Positions 22,975 to 30,557 of a stretch of DNA of 34,777 nucleotides are shown piece after piece. Under the pieces are notes generated by a model. It saw nothing but the letters and a program-made list of their open reading frames with translations, made no database searches and had not been told where the DNA came from. The stretch's first letter is position 1. Each line of letters opens with the position of its first letter. Source of the DNA: a bacterium (lineage in GTDB: Bacteria; Patescibacteriota; Minisyncoccia; Phycocordibacterales; PALSA-1337). The translations under genes were made by a program, and so were the position numbers. The stretch spans positions 1 through 34,777 of the forward strand of contig JAJXVL010000003.1 of the NCBI GenBank assembly GCA_021782175.1. Direction: 5' to 3'.

Positions 22975-22979
22975 AATAT
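22971..22979 (+). promoter_or_regulatory. Extended -10 of the M16 peptidase gene
   Basis: TGC TAATAT, 10 nt before the ATG at 22990; overlaps the palindrome by four bases. Confidence 0.5.
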
Positions 22980-22989
22980 CTGTACTATC

Positions 22990-24261
22990 ATGAAATTTAC
23001 CAAAACTACTTTGGCCAACGGTCTCCGTCTAGTGACTATACCTATTCCGGAGAACCCTTCGGTGACCGTACTGGTCATGGTGGCGGCCGGCTCCAAATAC
23101 GAGACCAAAGATATCTCGGGGATTTCGCATTTCTTGGAGCACATGGTTTTCAAAGGGACTCCGCGTCGACCAAGCGCCAGTGATATTTCGAGAGAGCTCG
23201 ATGCTATCGGGGCTCAGTACAATGCCTTCACCTCCCAAGAGTTTACCGGCTATTACGCCAAGGCTGATGCCAAGCATCTCGATCGGGTGCTCGACGTGGT
23301 GGCTGATATGTGTCAGAACCCACTCTTTGATGAGTCAGAGATTGCCAAGGAGAAGGGGGTGATTATCGAGGAGTTGCGTATGTACCGCGATTTGCCACAA
23401 CACCGGGTTCATAATGTGCTGACCAATCTGCTCTATGGTGATCAGCCAGCCGGCTGGGAAGTAATCGGCACAGAAGAAACAATCAAGTCTTTCACGCGTC
23501 AGAGTTTCTTGGAATATCGAGCTCATCACTATGTAGCTTCAGCTACAACTGTGGTCGTCTCCGGCAACCTAGAAGAAGTCTCAGTTCGTAAGGCCGTGGA
23601 GCAAGCCTTCGACAAGATTTCCACGGAAGGGAAGGGCTCCAAATTGCCAGTCCTAGAAAAACAAACTGCTCCAGCTCTGCGTATAGAAGCCAAAGACACC
23701 GATCAAACCCACTTGGTCCTGGCGGTGAGAACCTTTCCGATACTCGATAGTCGCGCACCGATCATGCAAGTACTCACGGCGGTACTTGGTGGTGGTATGA
23801 GCTCCAGACTTTTCAGTAAAATGCGTGATGAGCTCGGTATTTGCTATTACATTCGAGCTTCTCATGATCCATCAACTGATCATGGTTCCTTCACTATCGC
23901 GGCCGGCGTTGATAATAGTCGAGTGGTCGAGGGTCTCCGAGGTATTATCGGTGAATGTCGTCGGCTCAAGGATGAGCTGGTACCCGCTGCCGAACTGCAA
24001 AAGGCCAAAGATTACCTCGCAGGTACGACCATGCTAGAGCTCGAAACTTCTGATGCTCAAGCCGAGTTTGTTGGCTTGCAGGAAATCCTCAAATCGCAAG
24101 TCGAGACACCTCAGGAATTCATTGCCAAAATCAGCGCCGTGACAGCTGAGCAGATTCAAACTCTGGCCAGGGAAATCTTTGTCGATAAGGGCTTGAATCT
24201 GGCTCTCGTCGGACGCTCCAAAGAACAAGATCTTCGACCAATCCTGACTTTCCAGGCCTAG
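22990..24261 (+). CDS. M16-family zinc peptidase (processing peptidase-like)
   Basis: A 423-residue peptidase of the pitrilysin/MPP family. The inverted zinc motif HxxEH is HFLEH (47-51), with the third ligand Glu in EKGVIIEEL (E127 or E128). The C-terminal half has the family's second domain with SSRLFSKMRDELGICYYI (the R...Y substrate motif). The length of one full M16 monomer (two homologous halves) fits homodimeric bacterial members. No signal peptide is visible, so it probably acts in the cytoplasm on peptides or small proteins. It begins just behind a perfect palindrome, suggesting regulated expression, and stands about 70 nt before the permease gene. Confidence 0.95.
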   Translation: MKFTKTTLANGLRLVTIPIPENPSVTVLVMVAAGSKYETKDISGISHFLEHMVFKGTPRRPSASDISRELDAIGAQYNAFTSQEFTGYYAKADAKHLDRVLDVVADMCQNPLFDESEIAKEKGVIIEELRMYRDLPQHRVHNVLTNLLYGDQPAGWEVIGTEETIKSFTRQSFLEYRAHHYVASATTVVVSGNLEEVSVRKAVEQAFDKISTEGKGSKLPVLEKQTAPALRIEAKDTDQTHLVLAVRTFPILDSRAPIMQVLTAVLGGGMSSRLFSKMRDELGICYYIRASHDPSTDHGSFTIAAGVDNSRVVEGLRGIIGECRRLKDELVPAAELQKAKDYLAGTTMLELETSDAQAEFVGLQEILKSQVETPQEFIAKISAVTAEQIQTLAREIFVDKGLNLALVGRSKEQDLRPILTFQA

Positions 24262-24313
24262 TTCCTAGCGAAATGAAGCCGGTCAGCGTTCTAGATAGTT
24301 ATCGTATTGATTG

Positions 24314-24322
24314 TGCTACAAT
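24314..24322 (+). promoter_or_regulatory. Extended -10 of the AI-2E-type permease gene (leaderless type)
   Basis: TG-C-TACAAT (24314-24322) ends 6 nt before the ATG at 24329. Confidence 0.6.
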
Positions 24323-24328
24323 ATAGCC

Positions 24329-25432
24329 ATGCCCGACGCGCCTTTTAGCAGCAAAACCAGACTTTCGCTCTCGACTGGTACTATTGTCCGGTTTTTCATG
24401 GTGGCTATTTTGCTCTTGGCTCTCTACTATATTTCCGATATTCTGTTGCTCCTGGTGGCTTCGGTAGTTTTTGCTTCAGCTGTAGAGCCGATTGTCCTGC
24501 GCCTGACACGCTACAAGCTCAACCGTATTCTGGCGGTAATCTTCGTCTATTTGGCCATCGCTTCGGTCTTGGGTTTCCTCATTGCTTTCTTCGTGCCGAT
24601 GGTCGTCAATGATCTTCTGACCTTCCTGGCCAACTTGCCCAAAACTATTTCGCTCGAAGACTTGTGGACGCCGATCCAGAGTATGGGCTTCCATGTCGGT
24701 TCGACCGCTCTGGCTCCCGGCGCTATTTCGCTTTCAGACTTTGTGAATGGCTTGCGCGGTCTCCTGGTCGGCAGCTCGGCCGGCGCCTTCCAGACGGCCA
24801 GCGTGCTCTTCGGTGGTTTCTTCGGCTTCACCTTGATCGTAGTCTTGTCATTCTATCTATCCGTCCAAGAAGAGGGTGTGGCGGACTTCCTGCGTATTGT
24901 TTCGCCGACCAAGCATCACGACTATGTCATTGATCTGTGGCGCCGCTCACAACGCAAGATTGGCTACTGGCTCCAGGGTCAGCTCTTGCTCGGGGTAGTG
25001 GTTGGTGTGCTGGTCTATCTAGTCCTCATGGTTGTCGGTATTCAGCACGCGCTGGTCTTGGCGATTCTTGCCGCCGTTTTCGAAATCATTCCGGTTTTTG
25101 GTCCGATCATCAGCTCTGTGCCGGCTATCCTGATCGCCTTTGCTCAAGGCGGAGTAGGCACCGGTCTGCTCCTGATCGGTCTTTACATCATCATCTATCA
25201 GTTCGAAAGTCAGCTTTTCTATCCGCTGGTGGTCAAGAAGATCGTGGGTATCTCGCCGATTGTGGTCATCTTGGCCTTGGTGATTGGTGCCAAGCTGGCC
25301 GGCTTGCTGGGTGCTATCATCGCGGTGCCGCTCTCGGCCGCTCTCATGGAATATGTTCATGATATCGAGAAGTACAAGAAGCAGGAGATTGCCGAGAGAG
25401 CCGTGACGAACAGCCATCATACCGAGTCATGA
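24329..25432 (+). CDS. AI-2E family transporter (PerM/YdiK-like membrane protein)
   Basis: A 367-residue polytopic membrane protein of the AI-2E (DUF20) family, of which some members export autoinducer-2 and others act as ion antiporters. About seven or eight helices are visible: two at the N-terminus (VRFFMVAILLLALYYISDILLLLVASVVFASAVEPIV), one after RILAVIF, an extended extracellular loop (~90-150), and the C-terminal set containing the family hallmark FEIIPVFGPIISSVPAILIAF and the GAIIAVPLSAAL end. The start at 24329 is set by the preceding -10. Its TGA overlaps the metG start as ATGA, so the two are translationally coupled. The transported substrate is unknown. Confidence 0.9.
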   Translation: MPDAPFSSKTRLSLSTGTIVRFFMVAILLLALYYISDILLLLVASVVFASAVEPIVLRLTRYKLNRILAVIFVYLAIASVLGFLIAFFVPMVVNDLLTFLANLPKTISLEDLWTPIQSMGFHVGSTALAPGAISLSDFVNGLRGLLVGSSAGAFQTASVLFGGFFGFTLIVVLSFYLSVQEEGVADFLRIVSPTKHHDYVIDLWRRSQRKIGYWLQGQLLLGVVVGVLVYLVLMVVGIQHALVLAILAAVFEIIPVFGPIISSVPAILIAFAQGGVGTGLLLIGLYIIIYQFESQLFYPLVVKKIVGISPIVVILALVIGAKLAGLLGAIIAVPLSAALMEYVHDIEKYKKQEIAERAVTNSHHTES

Positions 25433-26892
25433 AGGAAAAACCGTTTTATATTACGACCACCCTGCCATATGTCAACGCAGAGCCTCATGTCGGGCATGCG
25501 CTAGAGTTTATTCGGGCTGATATCATTGCTCGCTGGCAGAGCCTGACTGGCCATGAAGTCTTCTTCAATACCGGCACCGACGAACACGGCAGCAAGATTT
25601 ACCAGAAGGCCGCTCAGGCGGGGATTTCGACACAAGCTTTCGTCGATCAGAATGCGGCCAAGTTCAAGGAGCTTTTGCCACTTCTCGGTATCCAGGACAA
25701 GGTCAACTTCGTGCGGACCACGGATCCCCATCACATCGCGGCCGCCCAAGAGTTCTGGCGCCGAGTAGCCAAGAACGGCTATATCTACAAGAAAGACTAT
25801 GCCATCAAATATTGCGTTGGTTGCGAATTGGAAAAAACTGATTCAGAGCTTGTGAATGGTCGTTGTCCATTGCACCCGCTCCAGGAGCTTGAGATCATTC
25901 AAGAAGAGAATTATTTCTTCAAATTCAGTGCCTTCGGTCCGAAGTTAGCGGCTTTCTATGAAGCTCACCCGGACTTCGTGGTGCCGAATTTCCGCTACAA
26001 CGAGATCAAGGCTTTTGTCAGCCGCGGCCTGGAGGACTTCAGTATCTCCAGACTCAAGAGCAAAATGCCCTGGGGTATCGAAGTACCTGATGATCCAAAT
26101 CAGGTGATGTATGTCTGGTTCGATGCGCTGGTGAACTATATTTCTGCCATTGGTTGGCCCGACGATCAGGTCCGTGGTGAGACAGTGCCGGGGGCTTTCG
26201 AGAAATGGTGGGTTCTCTCTGGCGGGGTAGTGCAGTACTGTGGCAAGGACAATCTGCGTCAGCAGAGCGCCATGTGGCAAGCTATGCTCATGGCAGCCGG
26301 TCTACCACCTTCACGGACGATTGTGATAGACGGTTTTGTAACTGGTGAAGGCGGCGTCAAAATGTCCAAGTCTCTCGGCAATACCATCGACCCTCTGGAG
26401 ATTATTCATGAATACGGCACAGAAGCCATGCGCTATTTCGTTTCGCGCGAATTATCGCCGTTCGAGGATAGTCCTTTTACCAAGGAGAAATTCAAAGAAG
26501 CCTACAATGCCAATCTGGCCAACGGTGTCGGTAATCTGACCAGTCGCATCATGAAGATGGCCGCCGACAATCTACCCCAGCCGATCTCTCTGCCGGCCGT
26601 GGAGTATCCGGAGGCTTATCGCCAAGCTATGGATGCTTACAATATCCAGGCGGCTGCCAATATCATCTGGCAGGAAATAGGGGAGGCTGATCGGATCATT
26701 CAGAGTCAGGCGCCCTTCAAGCTAGTCAAGACCGATCGTGAGGCCGCTCTGCTCATCATCAGTGATCTGGTCGCGCGGTTGTACAAAGTCGCTTATTTAC
26801 TCGCGCCGATTTTGCCAGAGACCGCGGAGACGATTCGAGGTTTGGTGGAGGGCAATAGTATGCCGACCGCGCCACTTTTCCTGAGGAAGTAA
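25429..26892 (+). CDS. metG: Methionyl-tRNA synthetase
   Basis: A 487-residue class I MetRS. HVGH (20-23, NAEPHVGHALEF) is the HIGH motif, GTDEHGSKI follows, the single zinc knuckle is CVGCELEKTDSELVNGRCPLHP, and KMSKS is at 311-315. The anticodon-binding helical domain makes up the rest. It lacks the C-terminal EMAP/Trbp111-like tRNA-binding domain and ends at GNSMPTAPLFLRK, a short form. It overlaps the permease gene by 4 nt (ATGA). Confidence 0.97.
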   Translation: MKEKPFYITTTLPYVNAEPHVGHALEFIRADIIARWQSLTGHEVFFNTGTDEHGSKIYQKAAQAGISTQAFVDQNAAKFKELLPLLGIQDKVNFVRTTDPHHIAAAQEFWRRVAKNGYIYKKDYAIKYCVGCELEKTDSELVNGRCPLHPLQELEIIQEENYFFKFSAFGPKLAAFYEAHPDFVVPNFRYNEIKAFVSRGLEDFSISRLKSKMPWGIEVPDDPNQVMYVWFDALVNYISAIGWPDDQVRGETVPGAFEKWWVLSGGVVQYCGKDNLRQQSAMWQAMLMAAGLPPSRTIVIDGFVTGEGGVKMSKSLGNTIDPLEIIHEYGTEAMRYFVSRELSPFEDSPFTKEKFKEAYNANLANGVGNLTSRIMKMAADNLPQPISLPAVEYPEAYRQAMDAYNIQAAANIIWQEIGEADRIIQSQAPFKLVKTDREAALLIISDLVARLYKVAYLLAPILPETAETIRGLVEGNSMPTAPLFLRK

Positions 26893-26982
26893 TCACAGTT
26901 GATTGTTTTTACTAAAAGTCAGAATCTGAAAAATTCATCAAAATTTGAGACTTTTTTGAAGGAAATTTGAACTTGAAAATGT

Positions 26983-27003
26983 TAGGTTGAAACAACCTAT
27001 TTG
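26983..27003 (+). terminator. Possible weak terminator after metG
   Basis: TAGGTTG-AAA-CAACCTA (26983-26999), a 7-bp perfect hairpin followed by only TTT. It lies 90 nt after the metG stop in an otherwise AT-rich spacer. Confidence 0.3.
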
Positions 27004-27048
27004 GCCCGTCTGTTCTTGCGTATGGCAAAAAGTCGTGTTAATCTCGAG

Positions 27049-27057
27049 TGGTATTAT
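27049..27057 (+). promoter_or_regulatory. Extended -10 promoter of the rpsF operon
   Basis: TG-G-TATTAT (27049-27057); predicted start near 27064, leaving an 81-nt structured leader. Confidence 0.6.
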
Positions 27058-27063
27058 CAAATA

Positions 27064-27144
27064 ATCGCAGCCAGTCCCACGAGGCTCTATTGAGCCAGAT
27101 GGGTCCCCGAAATCATCAAAAAGGGGCCGCTGACTGCCAAAACT
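27064..27144 (+). promoter_or_regulatory. Structured rpsF leader, candidate S6:S18 autoregulatory RNA
   Basis: Closing stem GCAGCCAG (27067-27074) with CTGACTGC (27130-27137), one C-A mismatch. Inside are CCCA/TGGG (27076-27079/27100-27103) with inner GGCTC-TATT-GAGCC, and CCCC/GGGG (27105-27108/27123-27126) followed by CCGC. Known rpsF leaders bind the S6:S18 complex through a helix with a conserved CCG bulge that mimics its 16S site; whether this one matches that motif is inference. Confidence 0.5.
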
Positions 27145-27660
27145 ATGCAAGAAAACATTCGAGATGACCGTCAAAAGGTCTATGAGGTCGGGTATTTGAT
27201 CGCTGGTGTGCCAGAAGAGCAGGTAGCTGCCGAAGCTGATAAGGTGCGTACTCTGATCACTGAGGCTGGTGCCACCGTGATCGCTGAGGAGGCCCCGCAT
27301 CATGAGCAGCTTGCTTACGCTATTAGCAAGAAGACCGTCTCTGGTTCGTATGACAAATACGAAGTAGCTTCTTTCGGTTGGATCAAGTTCGAGGTCGGAT
27401 CGGACAAGATCGAAGCCTTGAAAAAGGCCATAGAAGTTGTACCGAGCGTCTTGCGTCTGCTTCTCATCACTACTACCAGTGAGAATACTTATCTCGGTAA
27501 GCGTGCTCCGGTCATGGCCGCGGCTTTCGTCAAGCAATCCTCGAGCAATCAGGGAACTGTGGCTGAGGATAGCGCCGCCAAGAAGGAGGTCGCTCCAGCC
27601 GCTCCGGCTACCATCGAAGAGATGGACAAGAGTATAGACAATATGGTCAAAGAGGCTTAA
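27145..27660 (+). CDS. rpsF: 30S ribosomal protein S6
   Basis: A 171-residue S6, bound to S18 on the central domain of 16S rRNA. The ferredoxin-like fold is seen in VYEVGYLIAGVPEEQVAAEADKV, the EEAPHHEQLAYAISKKTVSGSYDKYEVASF core, and the C-terminal helix IEALKKAIEVVPSVLRLLLI. About 60 extra residues at the C-terminus (from KRAPVMAAAF, then Ser/Ala/Glu-rich to MVKEA) go beyond the usual ~100 aa. It is first in the rpsF-ssb-rpsR-recA operon and follows the structured leader. Confidence 0.94.
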   Translation: MQENIRDDRQKVYEVGYLIAGVPEEQVAAEADKVRTLITEAGATVIAEEAPHHEQLAYAISKKTVSGSYDKYEVASFGWIKFEVGSDKIEALKKAIEVVPSVLRLLLITTTSENTYLGKRAPVMAAAFVKQSSSNQGTVAEDSAAKKEVAPAAPATIEEMDKSIDNMVKEA

Positions 27661-27684
27661 TCCTAGTACACTAGTATTACCACT

Positions 27685-28146
27685 ATGTATCTAAACAAAG
27701 CACTCATTATCGGCAATCTGACCCGCGACCCAGAGCTCAAAGCTCTGCCGTCCGGCTCCAAGCTCGCTAGTTTCAGTCTGGCTACCAACCGCTCCTTCAA
27801 GGACAAGGATGGCAATCGCCAAGATACCACCGAGTATCACAATATTGTGGCTTTCGGCCGTCTTGGTGAGTTGTGTGCCCAATATCTCAAGAAAGGTTCT
27901 CAGGCTTATGTCGAAGGCCGCCTGCAAACTCGTTCCTGGGATGCCGGTGATGGTTCCAAGAAATATCGCACAGAGATCATTGCTGACAATGTTCAGTTTG
28001 GTTCTCGGGCGCCTGGCGCCGGTTCAGCGAGTGGTACTCCGGCATCTACCGAGAAGAGCGAGACGGCTCCTTCTGGCGGGGAAGCCCCCGGCGATACCAT
28101 CGAGTATCCCCAAGAAGAGATCAATCCGGACGACATTCCTTTCTAG
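27685..28146 (+). CDS. ssb: Single-stranded DNA-binding protein
   Basis: A 153-residue SSB. The OB-fold core runs to about residue 110 (NKALIIGNLTRDPELKALPSGSKLASFSLATNRSFKDKDGNRQ, EYHNIVAFGRLGELCAQYLKKGSQAYVEGRLQTRSW). A Gly/Ser/Ala/Glu linker follows, ending in the acidic interaction tip NPDDIPF, which recruits RecO and other partners. It stands 24 nt after rpsF and 59 nt before rpsR, the classic S6-SSB-S18 order. Confidence 0.97.
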   Translation: MYLNKALIIGNLTRDPELKALPSGSKLASFSLATNRSFKDKDGNRQDTTEYHNIVAFGRLGELCAQYLKKGSQAYVEGRLQTRSWDAGDGSKKYRTEIIADNVQFGSRAPGAGSASGTPASTEKSETAPSGGEAPGDTIEYPQEEINPDDIPF

Positions 28147-28205
28147 TTACCTCTAGTTACCCCAAGCAACATCATTCAATCAAGTTATAGTAAAAGTCTA
28201 CCAAT

Positions 28206-28409
28206 ATGAAAAAACAATGTTATTTCAGCCAGCATAATATCAAGCATATCGATTACAAGGATACGGAGATTTTGCGCAAGTTTCTCAACCCACACGGCCG
28301 TCTCATCAGCCGCAAGCGTTCGGGCATCTCTGCCAAGTACCAGCGTCAGCTGGCTATGGCCGTCAAGCGCGCGCGCTTCATGGGTCTCCTGCCTTACGTC
28401 GCTAAATAA
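28206..28409 (+). CDS. rpsR: 30S ribosomal protein S18
   Basis: A 67-residue S18: [60 protein letters not shown] contains the family signature (IDYKD, L.RFL...GKI..RR.TG.....QR.L..AIKRAR..ALLPY). It is short but in range. In most bacteria rplI (L9) comes next; here recA follows 8 nt after the stop. Confidence 0.97.
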   Translation: MKKQCYFSQHNIKHIDYKDTEILRKFLNPHGRLISRKRSGISAKYQRQLAMAVKRARFMGLLPYVAK

Positions 28410-28417
28410 TCCAACAT

Positions 28418-29476
28418 ATGCCCAGCAAAAAAAACAAACCCGCCGCTTCTCATGCTGATACGGTGGAGGCTCCTTCGCGCAAGCCGAGCGGCTCGCACGC
28501 CGCCGCGGATATGAGCGTGGCTCTGGATGCCATCAGAGTCAAATTTGGTGATGAAGCTATCATGCGTCTCGGTGACAAGCCGCGCGTTGATGTCGGAGCG
28601 ATTCCGACTGGTTCACTCGGACTCGATGCCGCTCTCGGCATTGGTGGTTTGCCTCGGGGACGTATTGTGGAGATTTTTGGTCCGGAATCTTCCGGCAAAA
28701 CCACGCTAGCCCTACATGTCGTAGCTGAAGCTCAGAAATTGGGCGGCATGTGCGCTTATATCGATGCGGAGCACGCTATGGATCCGGAGTATGCCAAGCG
28801 ATTGGGAGTGCAGATCAATGACCTCCTGATCTCCCAGCCGGATACGGGCGAGCAAGCACTGGAAATTGTCGAGAGCCTGATCAGGACCGGCAATATGGAT
28901 GTTGTAGTGATTGACTCGGTGGCCGCTCTCACGCCGCGCGCGGAGATTGAGGGTGATATGGGTGCCGCGCATGTCGGCATCCAGGCTCGTCTCATGTCGC
29001 AAGCTCTGCGCAAACTCACAGCTATCGTGGCCAAGTCCAAGACCGTAGTTATTTTCATCAATCAGATCCGCATGCAGATCGGTATTATGTTTGGCAATCC
29101 GGAAACCACGCCGGGCGGCAAAGCTCTGAAGTTCTATTCCTCAGTACGTCTCGATATCCGCCGTATTGCCCAGATCAAGAAGGGTGAAGAGATCATGGGT
29201 GGTCGGGTGAGGGTCAAGGTGGTCAAGAACAAGGTGGCCGCGCCATTCAAGCAAACAGAGTTTGATCTGATGTACAACGAGGGTATTTCTCGAGAAGGGG
29301 AACTGATCGCTCTGGGTGAGAAGTACGGTCTCTTGAGCCATAGCGGCGCCTCATACGCCTATGGCGAGCTCAAGCTTGGTCGTGGCTATGATGCCACGCG
29401 CCAGTTCCTGAAAGAACATCCCGAAATTAGCGAAGAAATTCTCAAGGCTGTGCGCGTCAAATTCGAAGAGAACTAG
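28418..29476 (+). CDS. recA: Recombinase RecA
   Basis: A 352-residue RecA. Walker A is GPESSGKTT (88-96), with ATPase core segments [41 protein letters not shown] and [12 protein letters not shown]...[12 protein letters not shown]. The N-terminal ~30 residues (Lys/Ala/Ser-rich) are a tail ahead of [13 protein letters not shown]; the ATG at 28418 is the only start in good operon spacing. The C-terminal acidic extension of long RecA proteins is short here, ending VRVKFEEN. Co-transcription with S6, SSB and S18 places recombination with growth-linked ribosomal expression. Confidence 0.97.
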   Translation: MPSKKNKPAASHADTVEAPSRKPSGSHAAADMSVALDAIRVKFGDEAIMRLGDKPRVDVGAIPTGSLGLDAALGIGGLPRGRIVEIFGPESSGKTTLALHVVAEAQKLGGMCAYIDAEHAMDPEYAKRLGVQINDLLISQPDTGEQALEIVESLIRTGNMDVVVIDSVAALTPRAEIEGDMGAAHVGIQARLMSQALRKLTAIVAKSKTVVIFINQIRMQIGIMFGNPETTPGGKALKFYSSVRLDIRRIAQIKKGEEIMGGRVRVKVVKNKVAAPFKQTEFDLMYNEGISREGELIALGEKYGLLSHSGASYAYGELKLGRGYDATRQFLKEHPEISEEILKAVRVKFEEN

Positions 29477-29498
29477 AGTAGATTGGAGTGTAAGGCAA

Positions 29499-29521
29499 AA
29501 CCGCCAGACCTGGCGGTTTTT
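29499..29521 (+). terminator. Intrinsic terminator after recA
   Basis: AACCGCCA (29499-29506), GACC loop, TGGCGGTT (29511-29518), T run to 29521. A perfect 8-bp stem that closes the rpsF operon. Confidence 0.9.
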
Positions 29522-29548
29522 GCATTTTTGGCCTGGTTCGGCTAGGAT
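29520..29548 (+). promoter_or_regulatory. efp promoter
   Basis: TTGCAT (29520-29525), 17-nt spacer, TAGGAT (29543-29548); start near 29555 and a leader of about 24 nt. The -35 abuts the recA terminator T run. Confidence 0.55.
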
Positions 29549-29578
29549 AAGGCTCTATTAACGCATATCCATACCACT

Positions 29579-30151
29579 ATGTCTTTGCTTGAATACAATG
29601 AAATTACGGAGAAGAAGTTCATCGTTTTGGACGGAGCCCCGTACGAAGTCATTTCTTCTCATGTTTTCCGCAAACAGCAGCGCAAGCCCGTCAACGCTAC
29701 CAAGCTCAAGAATCTGATGACCGGCAAGGTGACGGAGTACTCATTCCACCAGTCCGAAAAAGTCGACGAAGCCGAGATTGAGTCTCGCGAAGTGAAGTAT
29801 CTATATAACAATCGTGGCGAATGGTGGTTCTGCGAGGCTAGCGATCCATCCAAGCGTTTCAAGGTTGATGAAGAGACTGTTGGTCCTCAGGGACGCTTCC
29901 TCAAGCCCAATACGGTGATTGAGCAGCTCTTGTTCCGAGAACAGCCGATGGGTTTCAAATTCCCAATCACGGTAGAGCTCAAGGTGACAGAAGCACCACC
30001 CAATGTCAAAGGCGACACCGCTACGGGTGGTCAGAAAACCGTTACTCTGGAAACAGGAGCCACTATCAATGTACCGCTCTTCGTCAATGCTGGTGAAATC
30101 ATCAAGATCAACACTGAGACTGGCGAATATCGCGAGCGTGTTGGTAAATAA
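29579..30151 (+). CDS. efp: Elongation factor P, with Gln at the Lys34 position
   Basis: A 190-residue EF-P, which relieves ribosome stalling at proline runs. All three beta-barrel domains are present: KKFIVLDGAPYEVISSHVFRK, then TKLKNLMTGKVTEYSF, FCEASDPSKRFKVDEETVG, and the end IKINTETGEYRERVGK. Counted against E. coli EF-P (which aligns without gaps in this region), residue 34 is Gln: the loop reads RKQQRKPVN instead of KPGKGQAFA. Beta-lysyl, rhamnosyl or aminopentanol modification at residue 34 therefore is not possible in the known way; K32 or K36 could take over (inference). It has its own promoter. Its TAA overlaps the terminator of the minus-strand operon. Confidence 0.95.
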   Translation: MSLLEYNEITEKKFIVLDGAPYEVISSHVFRKQQRKPVNATKLKNLMTGKVTEYSFHQSEKVDEAEIESREVKYLYNNRGEWWFCEASDPSKRFKVDEETVGPQGRFLKPNTVIEQLLFREQPMGFKFPITVELKVTEAPPNVKGDTATGGQKTVTLETGATINVPLFVNAGEIIKINTETGEYRERVGK

Positions 30152-30174
30152 AAAAGCTAACCTTTTTGGGTTAG
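30150..30174 (-). terminator. Intrinsic terminator of the ftsK operon (minus strand)
   Basis: Minus strand: CTAACC (30174-30169), loop, GGTTAG (30162-30157), C, then TTTTTT (30155-30150). The stem includes the stop codon of the Ig-like gene. Confidence 0.78.
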
Positions 30175-30557
30175 GGCTGAGTAGTAGTGGCCGGTAGAGG
30201 TACCGTACCCAAAACCTTGAGTATGTCCTCAGTCTGTCGACCGAATTGGTCGGTAGCACGAATAGTGATGGTATTGGAACCAGGGAAGATCACCCGATTG
30301 GCCTTGAAGGACCCAGATTGGTCCATTGATAAGGGGACACCGTCAACAGAAAGACTGTTGACTCTTTCGGCGCGGCCAATGATCGTGACAGTCGAAGAAG
30401 CGATTGATGATCCGGAAAAGGGCTGGAAAATGATAACACTTGGTCCGTTGAGGTATGGTAGGGAACGCCATAGGGCATAAGCCGCGATCAAGACAATAAC
30501 CAACAAGCCGATAGCCCAGCGTATCAGGCTGATGATTTTAAGGCGTGAGGATATCAT
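30171..30557 (-). CDS. Small membrane-anchored protein with an Ig-like (glucodextranase B-like) domain
   Basis: A 128-residue protein with one N-terminal transmembrane helix (RWAIGLLVIVLIAAYALW) and an extracellular Ig-like beta domain: IIFQPFSGSSIASSTVTIIGRAERVNSLSVDGVPLSMDQSGSFKANRVIFPGSNTITIRATDQFGRQ. The 'GxA...v.v.Gvp...d.dGsF...v.l..G.NtItI.A.D..G' pattern is typical of glucodextranase domain B-like folds, used as accessory surface modules. I choose the start at 30557 (MISSRLKI); the alternative ATG at 30602 would lie deeper in ftsK. It overlaps ftsK by 20 nt, so it is coupled to it. Function unknown. Confidence 0.75.
   Translation of the reverse strand: MISSRLKIISLIRWAIGLLVIVLIAAYALWRSLPYLNGPSVIIFQPFSGSSIASSTVTIIGRAERVNSLSVDGVPLSMDQSGSFKANRVIFPGSNTITIRATDQFGRQTEDILKVLGTVPLPATTTQP

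Noticed and set aside
26940-26980. Two similar AAATTTGA(G)ACTT copies in the metG-rpsF spacer
   Set aside because: Short, imperfect and AT-rich; likely chance in a low-complexity spacer.
26938-27537. A 199-codon minus-strand frame across the rpsF leader and gene
   Set aside because: It runs opposite S6 and its structured leader; no promoter or ribosome site, and composition typical of a shadow frame.
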